A stretch of 64,000 nt of DNA from Pseudonocardia sp. ICBG1293 (lineage in GTDB: Bacteria; Actinomycetota; Actinomycetes; Mycobacteriales; Pseudonocardiaceae): positions 434,001 through 498,000 of the forward strand of contig NZ_JAHLEL010000038.1 of the NCBI RefSeq assembly GCF_020131355.1, given 5' to 3'. Below are positions 34,976 to 44,800 of the stretch, in pieces. The position numbers and the translations under genes are program-made. The notes below the pieces were generated by a model, which was not told where the DNA came from, did not search any database, and saw nothing but the letters and a program-made list of their open reading frames with translations. How positions within the stretch are numbered: position 1 is the stretch's first letter; each line of letters opens with the position of its first letter.

Positions 34976-36183
34976 CCGCCCCGATCCCCGAGTTCCCCCT
35001 GCCGCGTGCGGCCGGCTGCCCGTTCGACCCGCCGCCGGAGCTGCTCGGACTGCACGCGCGCGGGCCGGTCGGCCGGGTCCGCATCTGGGACGGCAGCACG
35101 CCGTGGTTCGTCACCGGACACGCGCTGCAGCGCGAGCTGCTCAGCGACCCGCGGGTCAGCGCCGACCCCACCAACGACGGCTATCCGCACGTCACGGCCG
35201 GGATCAAGGCACGCCACGCCGACGCGCGCTCCTTCATCACCATGGACGACCCGGAGCACCGGCGGCTGCGCCGGATGCTGACCAGCCCGTTCGCCGTACG
35301 GCGGGTCGAGGCCCTCCGGCCCACGATCCGGCGGATCGTCGACGAGCGGATCGACGCGATCCTCGACGGACCGCGTCCCGTCGACCTCGTCACGGCCTTC
35401 GCACTGCCCGTGCCGACGATGGTGATCTGCGAGTTGCTCGGGGTGCCCTACGCCGTCCACGAGTTCTTCCAGCGGTCGAGCCACGTGCTCATCCACCGGT
35501 ACTCGACGGTGGAGCAGGTGCTCGCGGCGCAGCGCGGGCTGGTCGGGTACCTGGAGGACCTGATCGCGCGGCGGCTCACCGACCCGGCCGAGGACATCCT
35601 GTCGCGGATGGCCTCCCGGCACGTCGCCACCGGGGAGCTGACCTCGTCCGAGCTGGCGTCGATGCTCCTGCTGATCCTCGTCGCCGGTCACGAGACCACG
35701 GCCAACATGATCGCGCTGGGCACGCTCGCGCTGCTCGGCCACCCCGAGCAGCTCGCGGCGTTGCGCAGCACCGAGGACCCGGCGCTGGTGGTGGGCGCGA
35801 CCGAGGAGCTCCTGCGGTACCTGCCCATCGTGCACTCCGCGCGGCGCCGGGTGGCGCTGGCCGATATCGAGCTCCCCGACGGGACCACGGTCCGCGCCGG
35901 CGACGGCATCGTGCTGCCCAACGACGTCGGCAACCGCGACCCCGAGGCCTTCCCCGACGCCGAGCGGCTCGACATCCGCCGCGACGCCCGGCACCCCGTC
36001 GCGTTCGGCTTCGGCCCGCACCAGTGCCTCGGTCAGCCGCTCGTGCGGGTCGAGCTGCAGGTCGTCTACGGCACGCTCTACCGCCGCATCCCCACCCTGC
36101 GCCTCGCCGTCGAGCCGTCCGAGGTGCGGTTCAAGCACGACGGCCTGATCTACGGCGTCCACGACCTGCCCGTCACGTGGTGA
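34972..36183 (+). CDS. Cytochrome P450 (first of tandem pair)
   Basis: Soluble bacterial P450 of 403 residues. Oxygen-binding I-helix AGHETT, K-helix EELLRY (ExxR), and the heme-thiolate loop FGFGPHQCLG. ATG at 34972 overlaps the stop of the KAS III-like gene (ATGA). It is close to the CYP105/107-type actinobacterial P450s that hydroxylate polyketides and lipids. It would need ferredoxin and reductase from elsewhere; none is in this operon. It probably oxidises the chain made by the synthase. Confidence 0.94.
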   Translation: MTAPIPEFPLPRAAGCPFDPPPELLGLHARGPVGRVRIWDGSTPWFVTGHALQRELLSDPRVSADPTNDGYPHVTAGIKARHADARSFITMDDPEHRRLRRMLTSPFAVRRVEALRPTIRRIVDERIDAILDGPRPVDLVTAFALPVPTMVICELLGVPYAVHEFFQRSSHVLIHRYSTVEQVLAAQRGLVGYLEDLIARRLTDPAEDILSRMASRHVATGELTSSELASMLLLILVAGHETTANMIALGTLALLGHPEQLAALRSTEDPALVVGATEELLRYLPIVHSARRRVALADIELPDGTTVRAGDGIVLPNDVGNRDPEAFPDAERLDIRRDARHPVAFGFGPHQCLGQPLVRVELQVVYGTLYRRIPTLRLAVEPSEVRFKHDGLIYGVHDLPVTW

Positions 36184-36211
36184 CCGGACCCTCCGAGACA
36201 ACGAGGTGACC

Positions 36212-37567
36212 ATGCCCCGCCCCCCGTCGATCCCGCTCGCACCCGGCGCGCTGCCGGTGCTGGGCCACGCGGTGCCGCTGCTGCGGGACGCGCTCGCGTT
36301 CACCTCGTCGCTGCCCGCGCTCGGGCCGCTGGCGCGGATCCGGCTGGGCCCCTTCTCGGTCGTGATGGCCTGCGACCCGGACGTGACCCGCCAGGTCCTG
36401 CTCGACGACCGCACCTACGACAAGGAGGGCCCGGTGATCGAGCGGATCCGCGAGGTCGCCGGCAACGGCCTGTCGACCTGCCCGCACAGCAGCCACCGCC
36501 GGCAGCGGCGGTTGTGCCAGCCCTCGTTCCAGGGCGACCGGTTCCCCGGCTACGCCGAGGTGTTCGCCGCGACGGCCGAGGCGAGCAGCAGCGCGTGGCA
36601 CACCGGGCAGCACCTCGACGTCACCCGCGAGATGATGACGCTCACCGCCCGCGCGACCATGGAGACGATCTTCAGCGGTGAGCTGCCCGCGGATGTGGTC
36701 GACCGGAGCATCGACGACACGACGACGCTCGTGCGGGGTGTGTTCCGGCGGATGCTCACGCCGCCGCTGCTGAGCCGGCTGCCCATCCCGTTCAACCGCC
36801 GGTTCGACGAGGCCCGCGGGCGGCTCCTCGACGTCGTCGCGACGATCGTCGCGAACCGCCGCGCCGACCCCACCGATCACGGCGACCTCATGTCCTCGCT
36901 GCTGGGGGCGGTGGACGACGGCGCGACCCTCACCGATGCCGAGCTGGCCGACCAGGTGCTCACGTTCTTCATCGGCGGCACCGAGACCGCCGCGAACACG
37001 CTCGCGTGGGCGCTGCAGCTGCTGGCCACCCACCCCGACGTGCAGGAGCAGGTCACGGCGGAGGCGCGGGCAGCGGACGGAGTCCGGCCGCCGCCGCTCG
37101 ACGGTGTCACCGGCCGGGTCCTCACCGAGACCCTGCGGCTGTTCCCGCCCGCGTGGCTGTTCACCCGCACCCCGACCGCGGACACCGAGCTGGGCGGGGT
37201 CGAGCTGCCCCGCGGGACCGTGGTGGCCGTCAGCCCGTACCTGATCCAGCACCGCGGCGACCTCTACCGCGATCCCGATCGGTTCGATCCCGGCCGGTGG
37301 GTCGGCCGGGCTCCCGACCGCAGTGCCTACCTCCCCTTCGGCGCCGGCGCCCGCAAGTGCATCGGCGACCGCTTCGCACTGACCGAGATGGTCACCGCGC
37401 TGCACGCGGTCCTCCGGCGGTGGCGCGTCGAGCCGCTCTCACCGGAGCCGTTCCGGCCCGCGGTGGAGGCCACCATCACCGCACGCGGCCTGACCCTGCG
37501 GGTCGTGGCACGGGACGCCGCACCGGCGGTCGGCGAGCCCTCGGCAGGGGCCGGGTGCCCGGCATGA
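36212..37567 (+). CDS. Cytochrome P450 (second of tandem pair)
   Basis: 451 residues from ATG 36212, preferred over GTG 36206 because ACGAGG then lies at a normal ribosome-site distance. I-helix GGTETAANT, K-helix ETLRLFPP, heme loop FGAGARKCIGDRF. The longer form, the PPSIPLAPGALPVLGH start and the ETLRLFPP motif resemble fatty-acid and terpene-oxidising P450s (CYP102/CYP110/CYP136-like) rather than its neighbour, so the two probably act at different positions or steps. Its stop overlaps the methyltransferase start. Confidence 0.94.
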   Translation: MPRPPSIPLAPGALPVLGHAVPLLRDALAFTSSLPALGPLARIRLGPFSVVMACDPDVTRQVLLDDRTYDKEGPVIERIREVAGNGLSTCPHSSHRRQRRLCQPSFQGDRFPGYAEVFAATAEASSSAWHTGQHLDVTREMMTLTARATMETIFSGELPADVVDRSIDDTTTLVRGVFRRMLTPPLLSRLPIPFNRRFDEARGRLLDVVATIVANRRADPTDHGDLMSSLLGAVDDGATLTDAELADQVLTFFIGGTETAANTLAWALQLLATHPDVQEQVTAEARAADGVRPPPLDGVTGRVLTETLRLFPPAWLFTRTPTADTELGGVELPRGTVVAVSPYLIQHRGDLYRDPDRFDPGRWVGRAPDRSAYLPFGAGARKCIGDRFALTEMVTALHAVLRRWRVEPLSPEPFRPAVEATITARGLTLRVVARDAAPAVGEPSAGAGCPA

Positions 37568-38349
37568 CGGCGGGCTACGGAGCGGGTCACCTCGACCACG
37601 ACGAGCCGCTGGAGCTGCGCAGACTCCGGGCCCACGAGGAGTTCGCCGACGCAGGTTCCCGACGGGCCCTCGACGGACTGGACCCGGTGCCCGGCTGGCG
37701 GTGCCTGGAGCTCGGCGGGGGGACCGGGTCGGTGGGGCGCTGGCTGGCCCGGCGCTGTGCGCCGGGCGAGGTGGTGGTCACCGATCTCGACACCACCCTG
37801 CTCCCGACCGACGTCGCGAACCTGACGCCGTTGCGGCACGACGTCCTGCACGACGACTTCCCGGCCGCCTCGTTCGACCTCGTGCACGCCCGCGCCCTGC
37901 TGGAGCACCTGCCCGACCGGGCCGCCGCGCTGGCCAGGATGGTGGGGTGGACCGCGCCGGGCGGGTGGGTCTGCGTCGACGCCACGCTCCGCATCACCCC
38001 GCCCGGCGGCAGCCGCACCGCCTTCCACCGCTGCCTGGAGGGGCTCTCCCGGCTCGCGTCCGGCCGGATGGGCGCCGACATCGGGTGGGCCACCGGCCTG
38101 CCGCTGATGCTCGCCGAAGCCGGGCTGGTGGAGGTCGGCGTGCTCTGCACCCCCGGCGTCGTGGGGTCGACCGGCAACGCCACCAGCCTCGTCCGTGTCT
38201 CGCTGGCGCAGTTCGGCCCGCTGCTGCGCGAGCACGATCTCGTCTCCGACGACGACATCTCCGACTGCCTCGCCCTGCTCGACGACCCCGGGCATGCCGA
38301 CCTGCCGTTCCTGCTGATCTCCGCCTGGGGCCGGCGGCCCCGCCCGTGA
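37564..38349 (+). CDS. SAM-dependent methyltransferase (class I)
   Basis: 261 residues. Motif I is LELGGGTGSVGRWLA, the second strand ends VVVTDLDTTLL, and the post-motif region FDLVHARALLEHLPDR is typical of small-molecule methyltransferases. ATGA overlap with the upstream P450 shows translational coupling. Probably methylates an oxygen (or carbon) introduced by the tailoring oxygenases; the acceptor is unknown. Confidence 0.9.
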   Translation: MTAGYGAGHLDHDEPLELRRLRAHEEFADAGSRRALDGLDPVPGWRCLELGGGTGSVGRWLARRCAPGEVVVTDLDTTLLPTDVANLTPLRHDVLHDDFPAASFDLVHARALLEHLPDRAAALARMVGWTAPGGWVCVDATLRITPPGGSRTAFHRCLEGLSRLASGRMGADIGWATGLPLMLAEAGLVEVGVLCTPGVVGSTGNATSLVRVSLAQFGPLLREHDLVSDDDISDCLALLDDPGHADLPFLLISAWGRRPRP

Positions 38350-38377
38350 GCACCCCCACCACCACGGAGGACCTGCG

Positions 38378-39433
38378 ATGTCCGGTCTCACCCGCTACGT
38401 CCACGACGACTCCGGTCCCGCCCGCGCCGATGCGCTGACCGCGACCGCGCTGCCCTATCCCGACGGCTGGTTCTGCCTCGCCTTCTCCGACGAGCTCCCG
38501 CCCGGTGGCGTCCTCACCCGCACGCTGATGGGGGAGGAGGTGGTGCTCTACCGCACCCGCGGGGGAGTGCTGCGGGCCGTGCGGCCCTACTGCCCGCACC
38601 TGGGAGCACATCTGGGGGCGGGCGGCGCGGTCGAGGGCGAGAACATCGTCTGTCCGTTCCACCGGTTCGCCTTCGACCCGAGCGGGACCTGCGTGGCGAC
38701 CGGGTACGGGCTGCAGCCGCCGAAGGCCGCGCTGACCCGGTACGACGTGTGCGAGGTGAACAGCTGCGTCTACGTGTGGCGGCATGCGCTGGGGGAGCCG
38801 CCGACCTGGGAGGTGCCCGCCCTGCACGGCCCGCGGCCCAGCGTCTTCCGGCACACCACGGTCGACCTCGCGGGCCATCCGCAGATGATCGTCGAGAACG
38901 CGTTCGACTTCGGGCACCTCACCCAGCTGCACGGCCTGAGTGGCCTCACCATCGACGCCGATCCGGTGATCGGGGAGCCCACCTGCACGATCCCGGTGAC
39001 CGCGGGCGGGCGGGCGTTGGTCCCCAGCGCCTCCTACGAGCTGACCGTCATCGGCCTCTCGACGTTGGCGGCCGTGGCGCGGCTCGGCCCGCTCGGTGAC
39101 ATGTACGTCCTGCTGCACGCGACCCCCACGGCGCCGGGCAGGCTCCACCTGCGCCTGGGCGCCACCGTGGCGCTGGAGAAGGTCCCGTTCGTGCCCGACG
39201 TCCTGGGCCGGCTGATCACCGACCCGCTCTCGCAGCTGTTCAGCCGCCTGGCGCACCACATCACCCTGCGGGACGCCGCTCCGGACTTCCCGGTGTGGAA
39301 CCACCAGATCTACGTCGAGCACCCGAAGCTCGCCCCCGGTGACGGGCCCGTCGGCCGCTACCGGCGGTGGGCCCGGCAGTTCTACTCCGCTCCGGCCGGC
39401 GGGGACGTCGCGGCGGCCCCGCCCCGGACCTGA
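38378..39433 (+). CDS. Rieske-type oxygenase, tailoring enzyme
   Basis: 351 residues. The Rieske motif is CPHLGAHL ... CPFHRF (about residues 65-90), followed by a mononuclear-iron domain with ENAFDFGHLTQLHGL (His-x4-His region). The shape resembles KshA/VanA-like or cholesterol-7-desaturase-like monooxygenases acting on hydrophobic substrates. Last gene of the operon; 28 bp after the methyltransferase. It would hydroxylate, desaturate or demethylate the synthase product. A separate reductase is required and not encoded here. Confidence 0.9.
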   Translation: MSGLTRYVHDDSGPARADALTATALPYPDGWFCLAFSDELPPGGVLTRTLMGEEVVLYRTRGGVLRAVRPYCPHLGAHLGAGGAVEGENIVCPFHRFAFDPSGTCVATGYGLQPPKAALTRYDVCEVNSCVYVWRHALGEPPTWEVPALHGPRPSVFRHTTVDLAGHPQMIVENAFDFGHLTQLHGLSGLTIDADPVIGEPTCTIPVTAGGRALVPSASYELTVIGLSTLAAVARLGPLGDMYVLLHATPTAPGRLHLRLGATVALEKVPFVPDVLGRLITDPLSQLFSRLAHHITLRDAAPDFPVWNHQIYVEHPKLAPGDGPVGRYRRWARQFYSAPAGGDVAAAPPRT

Positions 39434-39586
39434 CTCGGCCGACCGGCCCGGCGCCCGCCCGCGGTCGGGGCGGCTCGGCCTCGACGGGCCGGTCGGTGTC
39501 CCCTCCTGCGACGGGCGGGGTCGGCCGTCACGGGCGGAACAGCGGGTCCGCCGGGGCCGGGGGACGACGTCGGGCGGGGAGCCGCC

Positions 39587-40411
39587 TCAGCCCCGTGCCC
39601 GGTCCGTGGCGGCCAGCGAGCCGAGCAGCCGCAGGGCGTCGCCGGAGGGGCCCGGCTCACCGTGGTAGACGACGAGCTGCTGGCCGGGGGCCGAGCGGAC
39701 GTCGAAGGTCTGCACGGTCAGGGTCAGCGGCCCCACCCGGGGATGCCGGAGGCGCTTGCGCTCCAGCGACTTGCCCCGCGCGTCGTGCGCCGCCCACAGC
39801 GTCGCGAACTCCGGGCCGCTCGAGAGCAGCCGGTGCAGGACCGCCCTGATCCGCGGGTCCTCCGGGTTGCGGCCGTGGTGGAGCCGGAACCCCGCGACGG
39901 TGTTCGCCGCGACGGAGTCCCGGTCGACGTAGAAGCTGCGGGCGGCCGGATCGCAGAACACGATCTCCATGAGGTTCCGCGAGAACGACCAGCCCCCGAA
40001 CAGGGCATCGGCGATCTCGTTGCTCGCCAGGACGTCGAAGGCCCGGTTGTGGACCAGCGCCGGGTTGTCCGGCCACGCGTCCATCAGCTGCGCCAGTGCC
40101 GGGTCCACCCGGTCCGTCGCGACGGCCGTCGCCGTCCTGGGTGTGGCCCCCGCCAGGGTGAACAGGTGCGAGCGCTCGTCGGCGTCGAGCTGCAGGACCG
40201 CCGAGAGCGACTCGAGGACCTCCGCCGACGGGCGTCGCTCGCGCCCCTGTTCCAGCCGGACGTAGTAGTCCACGCTCATCCCGGCGAGCATCGCGACCTC
40301 CTCCCGGCGCAGCCCGGGGACCCGGCGCAGCCCCGCCGAGGGCAGACCTACCGCGTCCGGGGTGATGCGGGCGCGCCGGGTGGCGAGGTACGCGCCGAGC
40401 TCCGAGGCCAT
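39587..40411 (-). CDS. XRE/MmyB-family transcriptional regulator
   Basis: 274 residues. N-terminal helix-turn-helix (GLRREEVAMLAGMSVDYYVRLEQGRERRPS) and a C-terminal MmyB-like ligand-binding domain (PALVHNRAFDVLASNEIADALF, then FRLHHGRNPEDPRI). In actinomycetes, members commonly sit divergent from an oxidoreductase they repress, often SDRs, as here. ATG at 40411 matches the family start; much longer upstream frames are artefacts. No clear ribosome site, so the mRNA may be leaderless. Confidence 0.9.
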   Translation of the reverse strand: MASELGAYLATRRARITPDAVGLPSAGLRRVPGLRREEVAMLAGMSVDYYVRLEQGRERRPSAEVLESLSAVLQLDADERSHLFTLAGATPRTATAVATDRVDPALAQLMDAWPDNPALVHNRAFDVLASNEIADALFGGWSFSRNLMEIVFCDPAARSFYVDRDSVAANTVAGFRLHHGRNPEDPRIRAVLHRLLSSGPEFATLWAAHDARGKSLERKRLRHPRVGPLTLTVQTFDVRSAPGQQLVVYHGEPGPSGDALRLLGSLAATDRARG

Positions 40412-40513
40412 GCCGTACACGGTAGGAGGTCCGGACCGCCGGTGGGTGGGTGTGGCACACCCCGGGAGGACCGGGGCCTGCCGGTGCCGGCGCGCACCGG
40501 CGACGGTGGGTCC

Positions 40514-41242
40514 ATGACCACACAGAAGATCATCTTGGTGACGGGGGCCAGCAGCGGGATCGGGGAGGCGGTGGTGCGCCGGCTCGCGGGCGAGGGGCAC
40601 GTCGTGGTGGCCGGGGCGCGCCGCACCGACCGGCTCGCGGCGCTGGCCGACAGCACGGAGGGCGCGGAGGGCACGGTGGAGGCCGTGCGCGTCGACGTGA
40701 CCGACCGCGACGACGTCCGGGCGTTCGTCGACTCCGCCCGGCAACGGCACGGCCGGGTGGACGTCCTGGTCAACAACGCGGGCGTCATGCCGCTGTCCCG
40801 GCTCGACGCCCTGCTCGTCGACGAGTGGGACCGGATGATCGAGGTCAACCTGCGGGGTCTGCTGCACGGCATCGCCGCGGCTCTGCCGGTGTTCACCGAG
40901 CAGGGTGGCGGGCACTTCGTCACCACCGCGAGCGTCGGCGCGCACCAGGTCGTCCCGACGGCGGCGGTGTACTCGGGCACGAAGTACGCGGCCTGGGCGA
41001 TCACCGAGGGCCTCCGCCTGGAGAGCGACCCCTCGATCCGCGTGACCACCCTGACGCCCGGCGTGGTGACCTCCGAGCTGGCGGACTCGATCTCCGATCC
41101 GGGCGCCGCGGGCGCGATGCGTGCCTACCGCGCCCACGCGATCGACCCCGATGCCGTCGCCCGCGCGGTGTCCTTCGCCCTCGCCCAGCCCGAGGACGTC
41201 GACGTCAACGAGATCGTGGTGCGGCCCGCCCGCCAGCGCTGA
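40514..41242 (+). CDS. SDR-family oxidoreductase, divergent from MmyB-type regulator
   Basis: 242 residues: LVTGASSGIGEA, NNAGVMPLSRLD, catalytic YSGTKYA, and a final VDVNEIVVRP that is typical of SDRs paired with MmyB-type regulators. Likely NADP-dependent reductase of small carbonyl compounds. The 102-bp divergent gap should carry the operator, but I cannot single out a palindrome. Followed by a terminator hairpin. Confidence 0.9.
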   Translation: MTTQKIILVTGASSGIGEAVVRRLAGEGHVVVAGARRTDRLAALADSTEGAEGTVEAVRVDVTDRDDVRAFVDSARQRHGRVDVLVNNAGVMPLSRLDALLVDEWDRMIEVNLRGLLHGIAAALPVFTEQGGGHFVTTASVGAHQVVPTAAVYSGTKYAAWAITEGLRLESDPSIRVTTLTPGVVTSELADSISDPGAAGAMRAYRAHAIDPDAVARAVSFALAQPEDVDVNEIVVRPARQR

Positions 41243-41264
41243 CAGTCCCGCCCCGGCTCGGGCA

Positions 41265-41293
41265 CGCCCCGTCCCCGCACATCGGACGGGGCG
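41265..41293 (+). terminator. Terminator-like hairpin after SDR
   Basis: CGCCCCGTCC and GGACGGGGCG form a perfect 10-bp stem with a 9-base loop, 22 bp after the SDR stop. Confidence 0.55.
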
Positions 41294-41464
41294 GCGACCC
41301 TCCGTCCGCCGCTACGCTCCCGCGCACGTCAGCCGTACCCCACGGGGGTGCCGGGCCCGGCCTGTGACGTAGTCGTGACTGCACGCGCCCGGTTCCGGCA
41401 TTACCTTCCGAAAGACCCACGACCGGTGCGGGCGACGAGGCACGCGCGAGATCGAGGAGAGTGC

Positions 41465-43027
41465 ATGAGCGAGAGTCCTGAGCCGTCGGGACCGGCGATG
41501 CGGATCGGCGTGGGCGCCGAGGCCGCCCCGGAGACCCGTGTGGCGATGAGCCCGGAGACGGTCGGGAAGGTCGTGGGCCTCGGCTACGCGGTTACCGTCG
41601 AGTCCGGCGCCGGTGCCCGTGCCGGGTTCACCGACGGGGCCTACGCCGAGGCGGGCGCCGACGTCGTCGACGGTCCCGTCTGGGACACCGACGTCGTGGT
41701 GCGCATCAACGCCCCGCGGTCCGAGGAGATCGGCAAGCTGCGCGAGGGCTCCGTGCTGATCGCGATGCTGGCGCCGCGCTTCGAGCCGGAGCGGACCGAG
41801 GCGCTCGCCGCCCAGGGGGTCACCGCCCTGTCGATGGACGCCGTGCCACGCATCTCGCGGGCACAGTCGATGGACGTGCTGTCCTCGATGGCGAACATCG
41901 CGGGCTACCGCGCGGTGATCGAGGCCGCGCACGCGTTCGGCCGCTTCTTCACCGGTCAGGTGACCGCCGCGGGCAAGGTCCCGCCCGCGAAGGTGCTCGT
42001 CGCCGGGGCCGGGGTCGCCGGGCTCGCCGCGATCGCCGCCGCCAACAGCCTGGGCGCCGTCGTGCGGGCCACCGACCCGCGTGCCGAGGTCGCCGACCAG
42101 GTGCGCTCGCTCGGTGGGGAGTACCTGGCCGTCGAGGTCGAGCAGGAGGCCTCCACCGACGGCTACGCCAAGGCGACCTCCGCCGACTACGACCGCCGTG
42201 CCGCGGAGATCTACTCCGAGCAGGCCGCGGACTGCGACATCATCATCACCACCGCGCTGATCCCGGGGCGCCCGGCGCCGAAGCTGATCACCGCCGCGGA
42301 CGTGGCGTCGATGCGCCCTGGCAGCGTGGTCGTCGACATGGCGGCCTCGCAGGGCGGCAACGTCGAGGGCTCCGTCGCCGGGGAGTCGGTCGTCACCGAC
42401 CACGGCGTGACGGTCGTCGGCTACACCGACCTGGCCGCCCGGCTGCCCGCCCAGGCCTCGCAGCTCTACGGCACGAACGTGCTCAACCTGCTCAAGCTCA
42501 TGACCCCGGAGAAGGACGGGCGCCTGGCGCTCGACCTGGACGACACCGTGGTCCGCGGCATCACGACCGCGCATGCGGGGGAGACGATCTGGCCGCCGCC
42601 CGAGGTGAAGGTGAGTGCGGCGCCCGCGGCGCAGCCGGCCGAGAAGGAGACCGCCGAGGCCGAGCCCGCGAAGGAGCGCTCGCCCTACGCGGGGCTCGCG
42701 GCCGGCGTCCTCGGGGCGGTCGCCCTGTTCCTGGTCACCGCGTTCGCCCCGGCCGAGCTCGCCGGGCACCTCACGGTGTTCGTGCTGGCGATCGTCATCG
42801 GCTTCTACGTCATCGGCAACGTGCACCACGCGCTGCACACGCCGCTGATGTCGGTCACCAACGCGATCTCCGGGATCATCGTCGTCGGCGCCATCCTGCA
42901 GGTCGGCACCGGCGGCGAGCCGCTGATCATCGGGCTCGCCGCGGTCGCGGTGCTGCTCGCCGCCATCAACATCGTCGGTGGCTTCGCGGTGACCCGCCGC
43001 ATGCTGCAGATGTTCACGAGGAGCTGA
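41465..43027 (+). CDS. pntA: NAD(P) transhydrogenase, alpha subunit
   Basis: 520 residues combining the soluble NAD-binding domain I with C-terminal membrane helices. [19 protein letters not shown] is the start signature; the dinucleotide fold [20 protein letters not shown] lies near residue 180. The last about 110 residues carry three to four hydrophobic helices ([31 protein letters not shown]). The complex couples hydride transfer from NADH to NADP+ with proton influx, supplying NADPH. E. coli-type fused subunit rather than the three-gene form. pntB follows after 3 bp. Confidence 0.95.
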   Translation: MSESPEPSGPAMRIGVGAEAAPETRVAMSPETVGKVVGLGYAVTVESGAGARAGFTDGAYAEAGADVVDGPVWDTDVVVRINAPRSEEIGKLREGSVLIAMLAPRFEPERTEALAAQGVTALSMDAVPRISRAQSMDVLSSMANIAGYRAVIEAAHAFGRFFTGQVTAAGKVPPAKVLVAGAGVAGLAAIAAANSLGAVVRATDPRAEVADQVRSLGGEYLAVEVEQEASTDGYAKATSADYDRRAAEIYSEQAADCDIIITTALIPGRPAPKLITAADVASMRPGSVVVDMAASQGGNVEGSVAGESVVTDHGVTVVGYTDLAARLPAQASQLYGTNVLNLLKLMTPEKDGRLALDLDDTVVRGITTAHAGETIWPPPEVKVSAAPAAQPAEKETAEAEPAKERSPYAGLAAGVLGAVALFLVTAFAPAELAGHLTVFVLAIVIGFYVIGNVHHALHTPLMSVTNAISGIIVVGAILQVGTGGEPLIIGLAAVAVLLAAINIVGGFAVTRRMLQMFTRS

Positions 43028-43030
43028 GCC

Positions 43031-44440
43031 GTGCAGACGTGGACCACTGCGGCCTACCTGATCGCCGCGATCCTGTTCGTCATCAGCCTCGCCGGGCTGT
43101 CGAAGCACGAGACCGCCAGGTCCGGGGTGCTGTTCGGCATCGCCGGCATGACGATCGCGCTGGTGGCCACCGCGGTCGTCGCGCTCGGCCAGGCGTCCGG
43201 GCTGGGCGTCGCGCTCCTGCTGGTCGCCGTCGTCGTCGGTGCGGCGATCGGGCTCTGGCGGGCCCGCGTCGTCGAGATGACGGGCATGCCCGAGCTCATC
43301 GCCCTCATGCACAGCTTCGTCGGGCTGGCCGCGGTGCTGGTCGGCTGGAACGGGTTCCTGGAGGTCGAGTCCGGCCACCTGCAGCTCGACGGCTCGCTGC
43401 TGGGCATCCACCACGCCGAGGTCGCGGTCGGCGTCTTCATCGGCGCGGTGACCTTCACCGGCTCGGTGATCGCCTACCTGAAGCTCTCGGCGAAGATCAA
43501 GTCAGCGCCGCTGATGCTGCCCGGCAAGAACGCGCTCAACCTCGGCGCGCTGGTGGCGTTCGCGGTGCTGACGGTGTTCTTCGTCCTCTCGCCGCAGGTG
43601 TGGATCCTGGCCGTGCTCACGGTGCTGGCCCTGCTGCTCGGCCTGCACCTGGTCGCCTCGATCGGCGGCGGTGACATGCCGGTCGTGGTGTCCATGCTGA
43701 ACTCCTACTCCGGCTGGGCCGCCGCGGCCGCGGGCTTCCTGCTCGGGAACGACCTGCTCATCATCACCGGCGCGCTCGTCGGGTCCTCCGGTGCCTACCT
43801 GTCCTACATCATGTGCAAGGCGATGAACCGCTCGTTCATCTCGGTCATCGCGGGCGGGTTCGGCGCGACGTCGTCGGCGGCCGCGGCGGTCGAGGGCGAG
43901 CACCGCGAGGTCGACGCCGACGGCGTCGCCGAGCTGCTGGCGAACGCCGACAGCGTCGTGATCACCCCCGGCTACGGCATGGCGGTCGCCCAGGCCCAGT
44001 ACCCGGTGGCGGAGCTGACCCGGTCGCTGCGCGACGCCGGTGTGAACGTGCGGTTCGGCGTGCACCCGGTCGCGGGGCGGCTGCCCGGGCACATGAACGT
44101 GCTGCTGGCCGAGGTGCAGGTGCCCTACGACATCGTCCTGGAGATGGACGAGATCAACGACGACCTCGCCGAGACCGACGTCGTGCTCGTCATCGGGGCC
44201 AACGACACGGTCAACCCGGCCGCGTCGGAGGATCCCGGGTCACCGATCGCCGGCATGCCGGTGCTGCGGGTGTGGGACGCCAAGGACGTGATCGTGTTCA
44301 AGCGGTCCATGGCGACCGGCTACGCGGGCGTGCAGAACCCGCTGTTCTTCCGGGACAACACGCAGATGCTCTTCGGCGACGCCAAGGAGCGCGTGCAGGA
44401 CATCCTCTCCTCCCTCACGAGCCTCACCAGGACGGGCTGA
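43031..44440 (+). CDS. pntB: NAD(P) transhydrogenase, beta subunit
   Basis: 469 residues: N-terminal block of about nine membrane helices, then the soluble NADP-binding domain III with [40 protein letters not shown] and [11 protein letters not shown], all signatures of PntB. Partner of PntA in the inner membrane. The GTG start immediately follows the pntA stop. Confidence 0.95.
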   Translation: MQTWTTAAYLIAAILFVISLAGLSKHETARSGVLFGIAGMTIALVATAVVALGQASGLGVALLLVAVVVGAAIGLWRARVVEMTGMPELIALMHSFVGLAAVLVGWNGFLEVESGHLQLDGSLLGIHHAEVAVGVFIGAVTFTGSVIAYLKLSAKIKSAPLMLPGKNALNLGALVAFAVLTVFFVLSPQVWILAVLTVLALLLGLHLVASIGGGDMPVVVSMLNSYSGWAAAAAGFLLGNDLLIITGALVGSSGAYLSYIMCKAMNRSFISVIAGGFGATSSAAAAVEGEHREVDADGVAELLANADSVVITPGYGMAVAQAQYPVAELTRSLRDAGVNVRFGVHPVAGRLPGHMNVLLAEVQVPYDIVLEMDEINDDLAETDVVLVIGANDTVNPAASEDPGSPIAGMPVLRVWDAKDVIVFKRSMATGYAGVQNPLFFRDNTQMLFGDAKERVQDILSSLTSLTRTG

Positions 44441-44499
44441 CCGGCGGACGACTTCACCCGGGCGGGGCGCAGGTGTTACCGAGCCGACTCCTGCGCTCC

Positions 44500-44525
44500 G
44501 CTTGCCCGGAACGTGCGGTGGGCAC
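44500..44525 (+). promoter_or_regulatory. Candidate SigB/SigF-type promoter, copy A
   Basis: GCTT, 16 bases, then GGGCAC, close to the GTTT-N15..17-GGGTAT consensus of this sigma class. GTGGGCACCCTGT here is identical over 13 bases to the sequence at 46424-46436. The downstream ATG at 44535 would be leaderless or nearly so. Confidence 0.4.
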
Positions 44526-44534
44526 CCTGTGACC

Positions 44535-44684
44535 ATGAGTGAGAGCAGCACGCAGCACGCGAACACGACCTGGCCGCACCCCGAGAGCGAGCAGGCCCGC
44601 CACGACGGCCGCTACACCCCGGTCGCCCGCGCCGGGCACCGCGGACACCGGTCCGACGACCCGTCGGCCTCGATGCGGGACTGA
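44535..44684 (+). CDS. Small hydrophilic protein
   Basis: 49 residues, rich in His, Ser, Arg and Asp (begins MSESSTQHANTTWPHPESEQ). No domain, signal or membrane segment. Support comes from the SigF-like promoter in front and its position next to the sigma/anti-sigma pair. Could be a small stress-induced protein; coding status is uncertain. Confidence 0.45.
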   Translation: MSESSTQHANTTWPHPESEQARHDGRYTPVARAGHRGHRSDDPSASMRD

Positions 44685-44800
44685 CCTCCGCACCACCACG
44701 CCCGGTCCGCCACCGGATCGGGCCCGATGAGAACCGGTCGCCGTCACCCGCCCTCGGGCGTGGGGTGCGGCGACCCTGTCGTTCCGGACCGTCCCGTGCC

